Below, piece by piece: positions 49,575-57,304 of a stretch of 64,000 nt of DNA (positions are counted from its first letter, which is position 1; the number at the start of each line of letters is the position of its first letter). The stretch covers positions 56,657-120,656 of the forward strand of contig REEP01000129.1 in assembly GCA_007695045.1 (NCBI GenBank), read 5' to 3'. The notes under the pieces are model-generated. The model saw only the letters and a list, made by a program, of their open reading frames with translations, was not told the DNA's origin and ran no database searches. The DNA is from Rhodospirillales bacterium (GTDB lineage Bacteria > Pseudomonadota > Alphaproteobacteria > Rhodospirillales > Defluviicoccaceae). A program made the position numbers and the translations under genes.

Positions 49575-49979
49575 TGCTCTCACGCCCTCCCGGCACGAAG
49601 ATTTCGTGTCAACGCTCAGCCATGGCTACATCATCCGGTGCCCTCTGGCTGAGGCACACCATATCCATGTGACGGGGTGGCTGCCAACAGCGATATTTTG
49701 GTCAGAGCCCTATATGTTGGGGATAAGTTGGTGAGGGTGTCCTGAAGCAGGCGTTACTCCAGGTGATTCGCGGCGCACCGGCCACCGGTTGCCGTGCCTG
49801 CTTGCAGCACGAGTTCACTTACACCCCGGAGATCTGGCGGGATTATGGTCGGTTCCGCGAACTCGATGCTCTGCGAGCCGGCAGGGAATCGCCGATGCCG
49901 GCAGTCCGGTGCGGGCGGGCTTCGGCATGGTCGGTCCGCGGTGGCCGGCACCGCGGACCGTGTGTGTGGCGGGCGCGGG
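49575..49979. other. gcrA upstream region and spacer
   Basis: About 400 bases. The half nearest gcrA contains candidate promoter pieces (TTGGCA with an AT-rich ATATGG 17 bases on) and TGGGGATAA at 49718-49726, the reverse of TTATCCCCA, one mismatch from a DnaA box. The other half lies downstream of the glycine-zipper gene and has only open frames without protein features. Confidence 0.4.
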
Positions 49980-50261
49980 TCAGTTGCCGGTCCGACCGGC
50001 CTCAACGCCGCGTTGGAAGGCCCGCTGTTCGGCCTGCCTGTGCTGGTCCCACAAATAGCCGCCGGCCATGCCGGTGGCGGCACCGATGCCAAGTCCAATG
50101 GGCGTGCTGCCGGCGATCGCGCCGATCGCGGCACCCGCGCCGGCGCCGGCCACCCCGCCGGTCATCACCCGCTGCTGGGTATCGGTCAGACCGGCACAAC
50201 CACCGAGGACGGCGGCGCCGGCAACCACCAGGACGGCAGCGGTTACGCGAGATCGTGTCAT
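49980..50261 (-). CDS. Glycine-zipper lipoprotein
   Basis: A 93-residue exported protein. A signal sequence (RVTAAVLVVAGAAVLGGCAG) ends in a lipobox LGGC, so the mature protein is probably a lipoprotein. It is followed by QQRVMTGGVAGAGAGAAIGAIAGSTPIGLGIGAATGMAGGYLW, a glycine-zipper repeat (GxxxG) able to insert or pack in membranes, and a short polar tail. This resembles OmpA-associated or osmotically induced YMGG-like proteins. Start ATG at 50261. Confidence 0.8.
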   Translation of the reverse strand: MTRSRVTAAVLVVAGAAVLGGCAGLTDTQQRVMTGGVAGAGAGAAIGAIAGSTPIGLGIGAATGMAGGYLWDQHRQAEQRAFQRGVEAGRTGN

Positions 50262-50300
50262 GTCAGTGCTCCTTGCTTCCTTGGTTTGCATCGATCGCCC

Positions 50301-50687
50301 CTACCGGCACGGGTACTGTCCGATCAGGTAGCGCATGATCGACTCAACCGGGGCCTCATCGTGATACTCCGGCCGTGCCTGCGCCCATCGGACGAAGTCT
50401 TCGATCACGGCATCCCGTGCCGGTGGCGGGTCCGGCAGGCAGACAAGCCGCACACCGCCCTCACCCCCCGCCAGAACCCAGTAGTACTGATAGGCGCCGA
50501 CGGCGAAACCGTGGCAAAAGTGAATCGCCGCGACGTAGTCGGCATGGTTCTCCGGAACGCTGCAGAGCGCGATCAGATCCGCGGTGGTGCGGACCTGGAA
50601 GATTTCCGGTTCCGCCGCCGCCGTCCCCCCGAGAGCGCCCGCCATCAGTCCGGCCGCCAGGGCCGCCGTGAAACGCTTGAAAGCCAT
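50301..50687 (-). CDS. Secreted Rap1a/Tai-like domain protein
   Basis: A 128-residue protein with a signal peptide (MAFKRFTAALAAGLMAGALGGTAAA) and a Cys-containing periplasmic domain. The pattern TADLIALC...HFCHGFAVGAYQYY...RLVCLPDPPPARDAVIEDFVRWAQARPEYHDEA...LIGQYPC fits the Rap1a/Tai family: four spaced cysteines, CxGF, vCLP and a final PC. Rap1a proteins are immunity factors against peptidoglycan-amidase effectors in Serratia, but many family members are orphan periplasmic proteins. No effector or type VI gene is nearby. Start ATG at 50687 behind AAGGGGA. Confidence 0.7.
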   Translation of the reverse strand: MAFKRFTAALAAGLMAGALGGTAAAEPEIFQVRTTADLIALCSVPENHADYVAAIHFCHGFAVGAYQYYWVLAGGEGGVRLVCLPDPPPARDAVIEDFVRWAQARPEYHDEAPVESIMRYLIGQYPCR

Positions 50688-50833
50688 CGTTGTCCCCTTC
50701 TCCCTATGGCCGAAGAAAGCCCAGAACGAGCGGTGACAACTTAACACTAACCGACAGGCATCGTTCCACCAGATCGTCGCTCGCGCAAGGCGCGGCGTCC
50801 GCTTGCATCGGTCGACGGCATGGGCTACCGTCC

Positions 50834-50949
50834 CCGCGCCCTTAGGGGAGTAGCCGCCCTCCCGGGTCGGGAGGGGTGTGCGTCAACATTCTTGGCTCAT
50901 CGCCATGGCGCGCACGGCCGGTTCGGGCTTGGCGAGACTTATGGCGCGG
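50834..50949 (+). promoter_or_regulatory. yybP-ykoY (manganese) riboswitch
   Basis: The conserved GGGGAGTAGC is at 50845-50854, CGTCAACA at 50881-50888 and GGCGAGAC at 50931-50938. P1 forms from CCGCGCC (50834-50840) with GGCGCGG (50943-50949). P2 is a seven-base stem, CCCTCCC (50857-50863) with GGGAGGG (50869-50875). This is the layout of the Mn2+-sensing yybP-ykoY class. It lies 73 bases before a GDT1/TMEM165-family gene, a known target. GGGGAGC near 50963 can pair with GCTCCCC near 51006, a possible expression platform close to the start codon. Confidence 0.88.
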
Positions 50950-51021
50950 TCGTCCGCTGGCAGGGGAGCTGGCAGGGGCGCCCGGCCTTCAGGTCTCACC
51001 AGCCGGCTCCCCCGGGAAATC

Positions 51022-51303
51022 ATGATGCACAGTTTCCTGATCATCTTTGCCACCATCCTGGTCGCCGAGTTCGGCGACAAGACCCAGCTGGCCACACTCC
51101 TGTTTGCCACCAGCGGCCAGCATTCCCCGGCGGTCGTGTTCGCGGCCGTCATCGGGGCGCTCTCCGTCACCACCGCGGCGGCCGTCATGGTGGGGACGCT
51201 TGGCAGCGCCTTCCTCACCACGGTCCCGCTGAAGCTGATCGCCGGCATCGGCTTCATCCTGATCGGGCTCTGGACGATCTATGAACACTTCACCCCAGTC
51301 TGA
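51022..51303 (+). CDS. GDT1/TMEM165 family (UPF0016) half-size membrane protein
   Basis: A 93-residue protein with three membrane helices. The family signature ExGDKT is in LVAEFGDKTQLATLLFA, followed by VVFAAVIGALSVTTAAAVMVG and LKLIAGIGFILIGLWTIYE. Full-length members have two such repeats and transport Mn2+ or Ca2+; half-size ones are presumed to work as dimers. The riboswitch upstream supports a role in manganese export or homeostasis. Start ATG at 51022 (a second Met follows); the long upstream frame belongs to the riboswitch. Confidence 0.9.
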   Translation: MMHSFLIIFATILVAEFGDKTQLATLLFATSGQHSPAVVFAAVIGALSVTTAAAVMVGTLGSAFLTTVPLKLIAGIGFILIGLWTIYEHFTPV

Positions 51304-51377
51304 CCGGGGCCAGCCGGCGGACTGCATGCCCTATGGCTTTCCCGTCGTTCGGGTCTCACGCATCCGGCGACCGCCCC

Positions 51378-52157
51378 TCAGCGCGGCGGCGGGACGACGT
51401 CCAGGCGCCGACGCAACGCCAGCAGGTAGAACAGCACGAACAGGTACATGAAAAGCTCCTGGACCTCCGAACTCCTGTAGAACAAGGAGCTGGCGCCTTC
51501 GGACAACTCCAGCCGGGCTTCATCCAGCCGCCGGAAGGCGACGATTGCCGCCGTGGGCACCCCGGCGAGGGGCGGGACGAGGTAATTTATCCGGCCGACC
51601 CCGAGCCGGCCCGACCGAGCCAGGAAGGGCAGGATCAAGCCGCCAATGATGATCGCCGCCTCCAGGACGTGGCGCGGCTTCTGGTTGAACCATGGCGAAA
51701 CGTTGTGCAGGTTGGTTTCGTTCTGATCGTTGATGTTTTCCCAGTATTCAGGCGTTGACCAGCCGACGATATGCTGGCCCCAAGACGCCTCCTCGCCGGC
51801 GACATAGAAGGAGCACACCAGGGCGAGGCCCACCCAGGCCCGGAGCCACCCGCGTGACCACACTTGGCCGTGCCGCAACAGCCCGGCCGCGACGACCGTG
51901 GCGACGCACATGACAAAGAACTGGGTGAGTTCGAGCGCGCCGATCTCGGGATTGATGTAGCGTCCATAAAAATCCGGATACAGGTTGCCGGACAAAAACA
52001 GCGAGACGATCAGAATCAAGGGCGTGTAAAGCCAGAGCCAGCGGGGACCGGGCGTGACCCGGGCCAGCCGCTCCGCCGTCGAATTGCCTTCGAGGGGTCG
52101 GGCCCCGGCCTGTGCGTCCGTCCCGTGGGTCTCCAGCATTCTTGCGTAACGGCTCAT
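51378..52157 (-). CDS. Conserved polytopic membrane protein of unknown function
   Basis: A 259-residue protein that I cannot assign to a named family. It has about six hydrophobic helices: WLWLYTPLILIVSLFLSG, LTQFFVMCVATVVAAGLL, AWVGLALVCSFYVA, ALEAAIIIGGLIL-like VLEAAIIIGGLILPFLA, NYLVPPLAGVPTAAIV and LFMYLFVLFYLLALRR. Between helices 3 and 4 is a polar, probably periplasmic loop with GEEASWGQHIVGW and NDQNETNLHNVSPWF, residues dense enough in acids, Trp, Asn and His to suggest a catalytic or metal site. The start is an ATG at 52157. Two CGTCACAA direct repeats lie upstream. Confidence 0.7.
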   Translation of the reverse strand: MSRYARMLETHGTDAQAGARPLEGNSTAERLARVTPGPRWLWLYTPLILIVSLFLSGNLYPDFYGRYINPEIGALELTQFFVMCVATVVAAGLLRHGQVWSRGWLRAWVGLALVCSFYVAGEEASWGQHIVGWSTPEYWENINDQNETNLHNVSPWFNQKPRHVLEAAIIIGGLILPFLARSGRLGVGRINYLVPPLAGVPTAAIVAFRRLDEARLELSEGASSLFYRSSEVQELFMYLFVLFYLLALRRRLDVVPPPR

Positions 52158-52223
52158 CGATCGCTCCCCGCCCCGGGTGGCTGTCCTGCTTCAGACAGGT
52201 TAACCACCCGTGGGGGATGCCGT

Positions 52224-52253
52224 CGTCACAAGAGCGAAACAGTTGCGTCACAA
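52224..52253. promoter_or_regulatory. Direct repeat CGTCACAA x2, possible operator
   Basis: CGTCACAA occurs at 52224-52231 and 52246-52253, exactly 22 bases apart (two helical turns), about 70-95 bases upstream of the membrane-protein start on the minus strand. The spacing suggests a regulator binding on one face of the DNA; none is identified. Confidence 0.4.
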
Positions 52254-52364
52254 ACTTGCCATCTGTTGTATTTTTGCCTTGGGGGTGGCACGTGGTGGCA
52301 GGCGAGGTGAAACTGCTCGGCTCGACGACGTCGAGGCGCAGCCGGCGGACCCCGCGAGACCTGC

Positions 52365-53462
52365 TCAGAGAAACCGGAGCGGCTGGCGGCGCCGGCCCCA
52401 GGTGCCGGGCGGGCCGTCGAATACCCCGGCGCAGGGCGTCCCGCACCCGCGGCAGTGGCCCTCGTCGGTGAGGTTCCAGGCCGTGATCTCATACCAGTCA
52501 CGCCCGATCACGACCGCGCCGCAGTGGTGGCACAGGGTGGCATCGCCTTCCGCGTCATGCACATTGCCGGTGTAGGCATAGCGGATGCCGGCCTGCTGAG
52601 CGATGCTCCGGGCCTTGGTGAGGGTCGCCGGCGGGGTCGGCGGGGTGTCCGTCATTCTCCAGTCGGGATGGAATGCCGAGAAGTGTACCGGCACATCCGG
52701 CCCCAGCATCTCCACGATCCAGCGGCACATCGCCGTGATCTCGGCTTCGTCATCGTTCTCGCCGGGAATCACCAGATTGGTGATCTCGAGCCAGGCGGCG
52801 GTCTCATGGCGGATGAAGGCGAGGGTATCCAGCACCGGCTGCAACGATCCGGAACAAAGTCGGCGGTAGAAGCGTTCAGTGAATGCCTTCAGGTCCACGT
52901 TCACCGCGTCCATGTGATGGAAAAACTCTCCGCGCGCCTGTTCTGTGATGTAGCCCGCGGTCACCGCCACGGTTCGGATGCCGCGGGCACGGCAGGCCCT
53001 GGCGACGTCCACGGCGTATTCCAGAAAGATCACGGGATCGTTGTAGGTGAAGGCGACGCTGCGGCAACCGGTGCGCTCAGCGGCTTTGGCCACTATCTCC
53101 GGCGTGGCTTTCTCGGTGAGCGTGTCGATCTCCCGGGACTTGCTGATGTCCCAGTTCTGGCAGAACCGGCAGGCCAGGTTGCAGCCGGCGGTGCCGAACG
53201 ACAACACCGGCGTGCCGGGCAGGAAGTGGTTGAGCGGCTTCTTCTCGATGGGGTCGACACAGAAGCCGCTGGATCGGCCATAGGTGGTCAGCACGATGCC
53301 GTCGTCCTGCCGCGCCCGTACGAAGCAGAGGCCGCGCTGCCCCTCGTGGAGCTTGCAGAATCTCGGGCAGACGTCACACTGAACCCGGCCATCCTCCAGC
53401 ATGTGCCAGTGGCGTCCGGGAAAGGCGATGTCGAACCGGTTGGCCGTGGCGACATCGGTCAT
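52365..53462 (-). CDS. amrS: AmmeMemoRadiSam system radical SAM enzyme AmrS
   Basis: A 365-residue radical SAM protein. N-terminal cysteines in VQCDVCPRFCKLHEGQRGLC precede the radical SAM triad CNLACRFC (C94, C98, C101). AFTYNDPVIFLEYAVDVARACRARGI, VNVDLKAFTERFYRRLC, LEITNLVIPGENDDE and HFSAFHPDWRM are typical of AmrS, and the C-terminus has two more CxxC pairs (LCHHCGAVVIGRDWYEITAWNL, CRGCGTPC). It is divergent from the Memo-AMMECR1 fusion gene, completing the three-part system. The substrate of this system is not known. Confidence 0.94.
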   Translation of the reverse strand: MTDVATANRFDIAFPGRHWHMLEDGRVQCDVCPRFCKLHEGQRGLCFVRARQDDGIVLTTYGRSSGFCVDPIEKKPLNHFLPGTPVLSFGTAGCNLACRFCQNWDISKSREIDTLTEKATPEIVAKAAERTGCRSVAFTYNDPVIFLEYAVDVARACRARGIRTVAVTAGYITEQARGEFFHHMDAVNVDLKAFTERFYRRLCSGSLQPVLDTLAFIRHETAAWLEITNLVIPGENDDEAEITAMCRWIVEMLGPDVPVHFSAFHPDWRMTDTPPTPPATLTKARSIAQQAGIRYAYTGNVHDAEGDATLCHHCGAVVIGRDWYEITAWNLTDEGHCRGCGTPCAGVFDGPPGTWGRRRQPLRFL

Positions 53463-53632
53463 GAGCTTGCTCCTCCGCTGTGTCGTTGGGCGCGTGCCGG
53501 ACGCCCTTCCGGACGCCCTTTATGGCCGGTTGCGCCGGTTCGGCGTTCAGGGCCGGTGGATCGGCCGCGCGGCTGGCCTACATTGAGGTCGTTGTCGTAC
53601 ATTGAGATAGTGTGAGATGGAGGAAAGCAACC

Positions 53633-55129
53633 GTGACCGAAGTCCGATACCCGGCGGTCGCGGGCTTGTTCTACCCCGAGAATGCCCGCGACCTAAATCG
53701 TGTCGTCCGTCGGCTTCTGGCCGACGTGAAGATGGAGCCCCCGGCCGCCACCCTGGCCGAGGCCGACGCCCCAGCGTCCGGCGCAGTTAAAGCGATCATC
53801 GTCCCGCATGCCGGCTATCCCTACTCCGGGCCGACGGCGGCCACGGCGTACGCGCGCGTCGCCGCCATCGCCGACCGGGTGCGGCGCGTGGTGCTGTTGG
53901 GGCCGAGTCACCGGGTCGCCTTGCCGGGCCTGGCCGCCAGCAGCGCCGCTGCCTTCGCCACCCCGCTTGGGCCGGTGCCGGTGGACCGGGAGGGGCTGGC
54001 CACCGTGTTGTCGCTGCCGCAGGTGGAAACCCTCGACGCCGCGCACACCGACGAGCATAGCCTGGAAGTGCACCTGCCGTTTCTTCAGGTCGTCCTCGGG
54101 GAATTTTCGGTGGTGCCCTTGCTGGTGGGGCGTGCCACTGCCGACGAGGTGGCGGTGGTCCTCGATCGGCTGTGGGGTGGGCCGGAGACCCTGATCGTGG
54201 TCAGCTCCGACCTCAGCCATTACCTCGATTATGACACCGCGCGCACCATGGACGCGGCCACCTGTCGGGCGATCGAATCCCTGGATGACGCCGGGATCGG
54301 TTTCGAGCAGGCATGTGGGCGCGTGCCTGTGAATGGCCTGCTCGCGCTCGCCCGCCGCCGCGGCCTCCAGGTGACCACCCTTGATCTCCGCAACTCCGGC
54401 GATACCGCGGGCGATCGCCGCCGCGTCGTCGGTTATGGCGCCTGGCTGCTGCGCGAACCGGCAGGCGGCACGAAGCGCCCGGACCAGGCATCGACGAAAG
54501 CGGCCGACCCTGTTCAGGCGGCCTCGCCTTCGCCTGCGTCGGTGGTGGATCGTCATGGCGAGACTTTGCTCCACGTGGCGGCCGCTTCCATCCGCAACGG
54601 CTTCGCTTACGGCCGACCGCTGGACGTGTCACGGCTGTCGCATGCGCCCGATCTGTCTGCGCCCGGTGCCTGCTTCGTCACCCTGCGCCATTATGGCGCG
54701 TTGCGCGGCTGCGTCGGCTCGGCCAGGGCGCACCGGTCGTTGCTGGAGGACGTGGCCGCCAACGCCTTCGCCACGGCCTTCACGGATTCACGCTTTGCTG
54801 GCCTGCACCCACGGGAATGCGGTGGGCTCACGCTCCAGGTCTCGGTCCTGGGGCCGGCCGAGCCGGTTGAGGTGGAGCGGGAGCGTGACCTGCTGCGCCT
54901 GCTCCGCCCGGGTATCGACGGGCTGATCATCACCTGTGAGGGGTGCCACGCGCTGTTCCTGCCGCAGGTCTGGGACGTTCTGAGGGAGCCGGTCGATTTT
55001 GTGCGCCAGCTCAAGGTGAAGGCCGGTCTCGACCCGGGCTACTGGTCCGTCGATTTCCAGGTCTGGCGATTTGTCGCTGCCTCGATCTCTTCCGAAAGCC
55101 TGAGCGAACCGGCAGAGATCTGGGCGTGA
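53633..55129 (+). CDS. amrBA: AmmeMemoRadiSam protein B (Memo) fused to protein A (AMMECR1)
   Basis: A 498-residue two-domain protein. Residues 1-285 are a Memo domain: VRYPAVAGLFYP, the metal-site VPHAGYPYSG (H59), LLGPSHRV, DEHSLEVHLPFLQ and VVSSDLSHYLDYDTA. After a 20-residue Ala/Pro/Ser linker, residues 305-498 are AMMECR1: LLHVAAASIRNGF, the hallmark LRGCVG (357-362), FATAFTDSRF, LTLQVSVLGPAEPV and a final DPGYWSVDFQVWRF. The start is a GTG with GGAGGAAAG eight bases upstream. Divergent from amrS, and 17 bases before glutathione peroxidase. Function is unresolved. Confidence 0.93.
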   Translation: MTEVRYPAVAGLFYPENARDLNRVVRRLLADVKMEPPAATLAEADAPASGAVKAIIVPHAGYPYSGPTAATAYARVAAIADRVRRVVLLGPSHRVALPGLAASSAAAFATPLGPVPVDREGLATVLSLPQVETLDAAHTDEHSLEVHLPFLQVVLGEFSVVPLLVGRATADEVAVVLDRLWGGPETLIVVSSDLSHYLDYDTARTMDAATCRAIESLDDAGIGFEQACGRVPVNGLLALARRRGLQVTTLDLRNSGDTAGDRRRVVGYGAWLLREPAGGTKRPDQASTKAADPVQAASPSPASVVDRHGETLLHVAAASIRNGFAYGRPLDVSRLSHAPDLSAPGACFVTLRHYGALRGCVGSARAHRSLLEDVAANAFATAFTDSRFAGLHPRECGGLTLQVSVLGPAEPVEVERERDLLRLLRPGIDGLIITCEGCHALFLPQVWDVLREPVDFVRQLKVKAGLDPGYWSVDFQVWRFVAASISSESLSEPAEIWA

Positions 55130-55146
55130 GCTGAAGGAGCTTGTCG

Positions 55147-55641
55147 ATGACGGAGCAAGGCACCAACGCCCACAGCTTTACCTTTGTCGCTATCGATGGC
55201 GGCGTCCTGCCTCTGGAACGCTTTCGCGGCGGGCCGCTCCTGGTGGTCAACACCGCCTCGGAATGCGGCTACACACCTCAATACACCGGGCTTCAGGCTT
55301 TGTGGGCCCGGTACCGCGACCGGGGCCTTGCGGTGGTTGGCGTTCCCTCCAACGACTTCGGAAAGCAGGAGCCGGGCGAGGAGGCGACGATCCGGGATTT
55401 CTGCACGACCCGCTTCGGGGTCGACTTCCCGATGACACAGAAACAGCGGGTGATCGGCCCCGACGCCCATCCGCTCTATCGATGGCTGGCGGACATGCTG
55501 GGCGAGGATGCGGCCCCGCGCTGGAATTTCCACAAGTACCTGTTTGACGCGACCGGCGAGCCGGCGGGCTTGTGGCCTTCCAGCGTGCCGCCCGAAGACC
55601 CGGCTATCGTCGAGGCCATGGAATCGCTGCTCCGCTCCTGA
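55147..55641 (+). CDS. Glutathione peroxidase, cysteine type
   Basis: A 164-residue peroxidase that reduces hydroperoxides with glutathione or thioredoxin. The tetrad is seen as C40 in NTASECGYTPQY, Q74 in NDFGKQEPGEEA, and W126 with Asn in RWNFHKYLF. It has the short, monomeric loop pattern common in bacteria. It starts 17 bases after the Memo-AMMECR1 gene with AAGGAGC upstream, so both probably share a transcript. The ATG at 55147 is used; a TTG two codons earlier is possible. Confidence 0.93.
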   Translation: MTEQGTNAHSFTFVAIDGGVLPLERFRGGPLLVVNTASECGYTPQYTGLQALWARYRDRGLAVVGVPSNDFGKQEPGEEATIRDFCTTRFGVDFPMTQKQRVIGPDAHPLYRWLADMLGEDAAPRWNFHKYLFDATGEPAGLWPSSVPPEDPAIVEAMESLLRS

Positions 55642-55653
55642 GGGCGCCGGCGG

Positions 55654-55693
55654 CGAACCCGAGGCCGAACCAGGTCATCCGGCCTCGGGTTCG
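55654..55693. terminator. 13-base inverted repeat between convergent genes
   Basis: CGAACCCGAGGCC (55654-55666) and GGCCTCGGGTTCG (55681-55693) are perfect complements around a 14-base loop. They lie just past the glutathione peroxidase stop and across the end of the opposing gene. No T-run follows; a bidirectional terminator is the simplest reading. Confidence 0.5.
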
Positions 55694-55914
55694 TCCCAAT
55701 CGAGGCTGGAGGTGAGCAGGATTTCGCACAGCTTGCCGACCCGCGGGTTGATCGGCTTCATTTTTTCGGCACCGATCTCGCCGCCGCGGCTGAGCCGGTT
55801 GAGCGCTTCCACCAGTTCCGGTTCCGTGGCGCCGGTGCCGATGATCTCGACGATCGCATGGTCGTCGAGCCGGCTTTTCCCGACCAGTTTCAGAACACTG
55901 TCGCGCGTCAGCAT
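55675..55914 (-). CDS. Small hypothetical protein
   Basis: A 79-residue acidic, soluble protein (MLTRDSVLKLVGKSRLDDHAI, GTGATEPELVEALNRLSRGGEIGA, ending SLDWDEPEAG). Two or three helices are likely. I do not recognise the family; the strong codon bias and clean 3' position suggest it is real. The ATG at 55914 has GGGGA just upstream; an ATG at 55953 would add 13 residues. It is convergent with glutathione peroxidase and divergent or upstream in line with bioY by 100 bases. Confidence 0.6.
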   Translation of the reverse strand: MLTRDSVLKLVGKSRLDDHAIVEIIGTGATEPELVEALNRLSRGGEIGAEKMKPINPRVGKLCEILLTSSLDWDEPEAG

Positions 55915-56013
55915 ACCGTCCCCCGCTGTCTCGGCACGTCCGTCGATGGCCATGCTGAAAACGAAGTTATCTCGCCACCCGCGGTGTTCAAGCGCCGTAC
56001 GGGAGGAAGGCCA

Positions 56014-56568
56014 TCAAGCCACGGTCTTGGCCTCGATGATCGGGTAGGCGCGCTTCACGGTGACGGCGACCACGGCCGCGATGCCGGCCTTGATCAGGTC
56101 CCCGGGCACGAAGCCGAGGGCGCCGGTGAACGCCGTGGCGAGCGGGATTTCGGCGGCCACGGCAATCCACGGCACGCCGAACGCGTACATGACCAGGATC
56201 CCGCCCAGCACGTTGGCCAGGAAGGCCCGGACCAAGTCCAGATGCTGCCATGTGCGTTCCACCAGCCAGCCGATGACGAAGGCCGCCACCGGCCAGCCGA
56301 TCAGGAAGCCACCGCTGGGACCAAGGAACACGCCGAAGCCGCCGCGGCCACCGGCCAGCAGCGGCGCGCCGGCCGCGACCAGGGCGAGCAGCAAGAGCAC
56401 GGCAAGACCGCCTCGGCGCGCGCCCAGGACCGATCCGGCCAGCATCACGCCCAACGACTGCGCCGTGATCGGCACGCCCACCAGCGGCAGCACGATCGGC
56501 GGAAACACCCCGAGGGCCGCGATGATCGCGGCAAACAAGGCGATGTGGACGATGTCTCGGGTGGTCAT
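56014..56568 (-). CDS. bioY: Biotin transporter BioY
   Basis: The substrate-binding S component of an ECF transporter for biotin. The 184-residue membrane protein has six helices, with VPITAQSLGVMLAGSVLGARRGGLAVLLLLALVAAGAPLLAGGRGG (the family signature) and GPSGGFLIGWPVAAFVIGWL, plus GFVPGDLIKAGIAAVVA near the C-terminus. It follows bioM and bioN on the minus strand, so the complete BioMNY importer is encoded. Start ATG at 56568; an open frame extends upstream without homology. Confidence 0.94.
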   Translation of the reverse strand: MTTRDIVHIALFAAIIAALGVFPPIVLPLVGVPITAQSLGVMLAGSVLGARRGGLAVLLLLALVAAGAPLLAGGRGGFGVFLGPSGGFLIGWPVAAFVIGWLVERTWQHLDLVRAFLANVLGGILVMYAFGVPWIAVAAEIPLATAFTGALGFVPGDLIKAGIAAVVAVTVKRAYPIIEAKTVA

Positions 56569-56654
56569 GGGGGCGCCCTTCGCTGGCCGTCGAAACCGAC
56601 AAACCCACATTTGCGCGCGTTTGGGCCTTCCGTCGCAAGGACGGAATGCCCGAT

Positions 56655-57296
56655 TTAGCGCCGGGTCTTTGCCCGTCCCGCACGGGGTGCCGGTTCGGTC
56701 GCATCGAAGCCGCGGGCTTCCAGCGCCTGGGTCAGGTCGTCGGCCATCCGGAGCGTGCGCACCAGCAGCGGCACCGCGATGGACACGACGCTGCGCTCCA
56801 GCCCGCGCGCCCGCTGCGCTTCGCGTATCTCCCGCACCCGGTCATACAGCAGCGGAATGAAGCGGAGCGCCAGCGACAGCGCCAGGCTCACCTTGGCCGG
56901 GTTGACGCCGAGGGGTGCCAGCGGCGCGATCGCCCGTTCCAGCGTCTCGATCATGGCGGACAGCTTGGTGGTGTAGGTGACCAGGAACGCCGCCAGCACC
57001 AGGATGGCGAACCGCAGCACCACCAGGAAGCCCAGGGTCCACGTGGTGAGCCAGCCGTGGGCGAGCAGAAACAGCACCATCAGCACGGCGAGCGGCCGCA
57101 ATTGCCGCCATACTTCGCCCGGCGGGATCTTCGCCACCGCGTACAGCATCAGCACCGTGCCCAGCACCGGCAGCAGCCACAGCGGATCGCGCACCAGGAA
57201 CACGCCGATACCGGCCGCCAGCAGCGTGGCCAGCTTCACCGCTGGTGCCAGCCGGTGCAGCAGTGACGATCGGTCGATATACAGGCCGAGGGTCAT
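56655..57296 (-). CDS. bioN: ECF transporter transmembrane protein BioN (EcfT)
   Basis: The T component that couples BioY to the ATPase. The 213-residue protein has four or five helices (VKLATLLAAGIGVFLV, LWLLPVLGTVLMLYAVAKI, LAVLMVLFLLAHGWL, FAILVLAAFLVTYTT) and the two cytoplasmic coupling motifs with Ala-Arg-Gly: EAQRARGLE and ALEARGFD. The ATG at 57296 is used; a TTG at 57308 would overlap the bioM stop (TTGA). It lies between bioM and bioY. Confidence 0.93.
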   Translation of the reverse strand: MTLGLYIDRSSLLHRLAPAVKLATLLAAGIGVFLVRDPLWLLPVLGTVLMLYAVAKIPPGEVWRQLRPLAVLMVLFLLAHGWLTTWTLGFLVVLRFAILVLAAFLVTYTTKLSAMIETLERAIAPLAPLGVNPAKVSLALSLALRFIPLLYDRVREIREAQRARGLERSVVSIAVPLLVRTLRMADDLTQALEARGFDATEPAPRAGRAKTRR

Positions 57297-57304
57297 TGCG
57301 GCTC

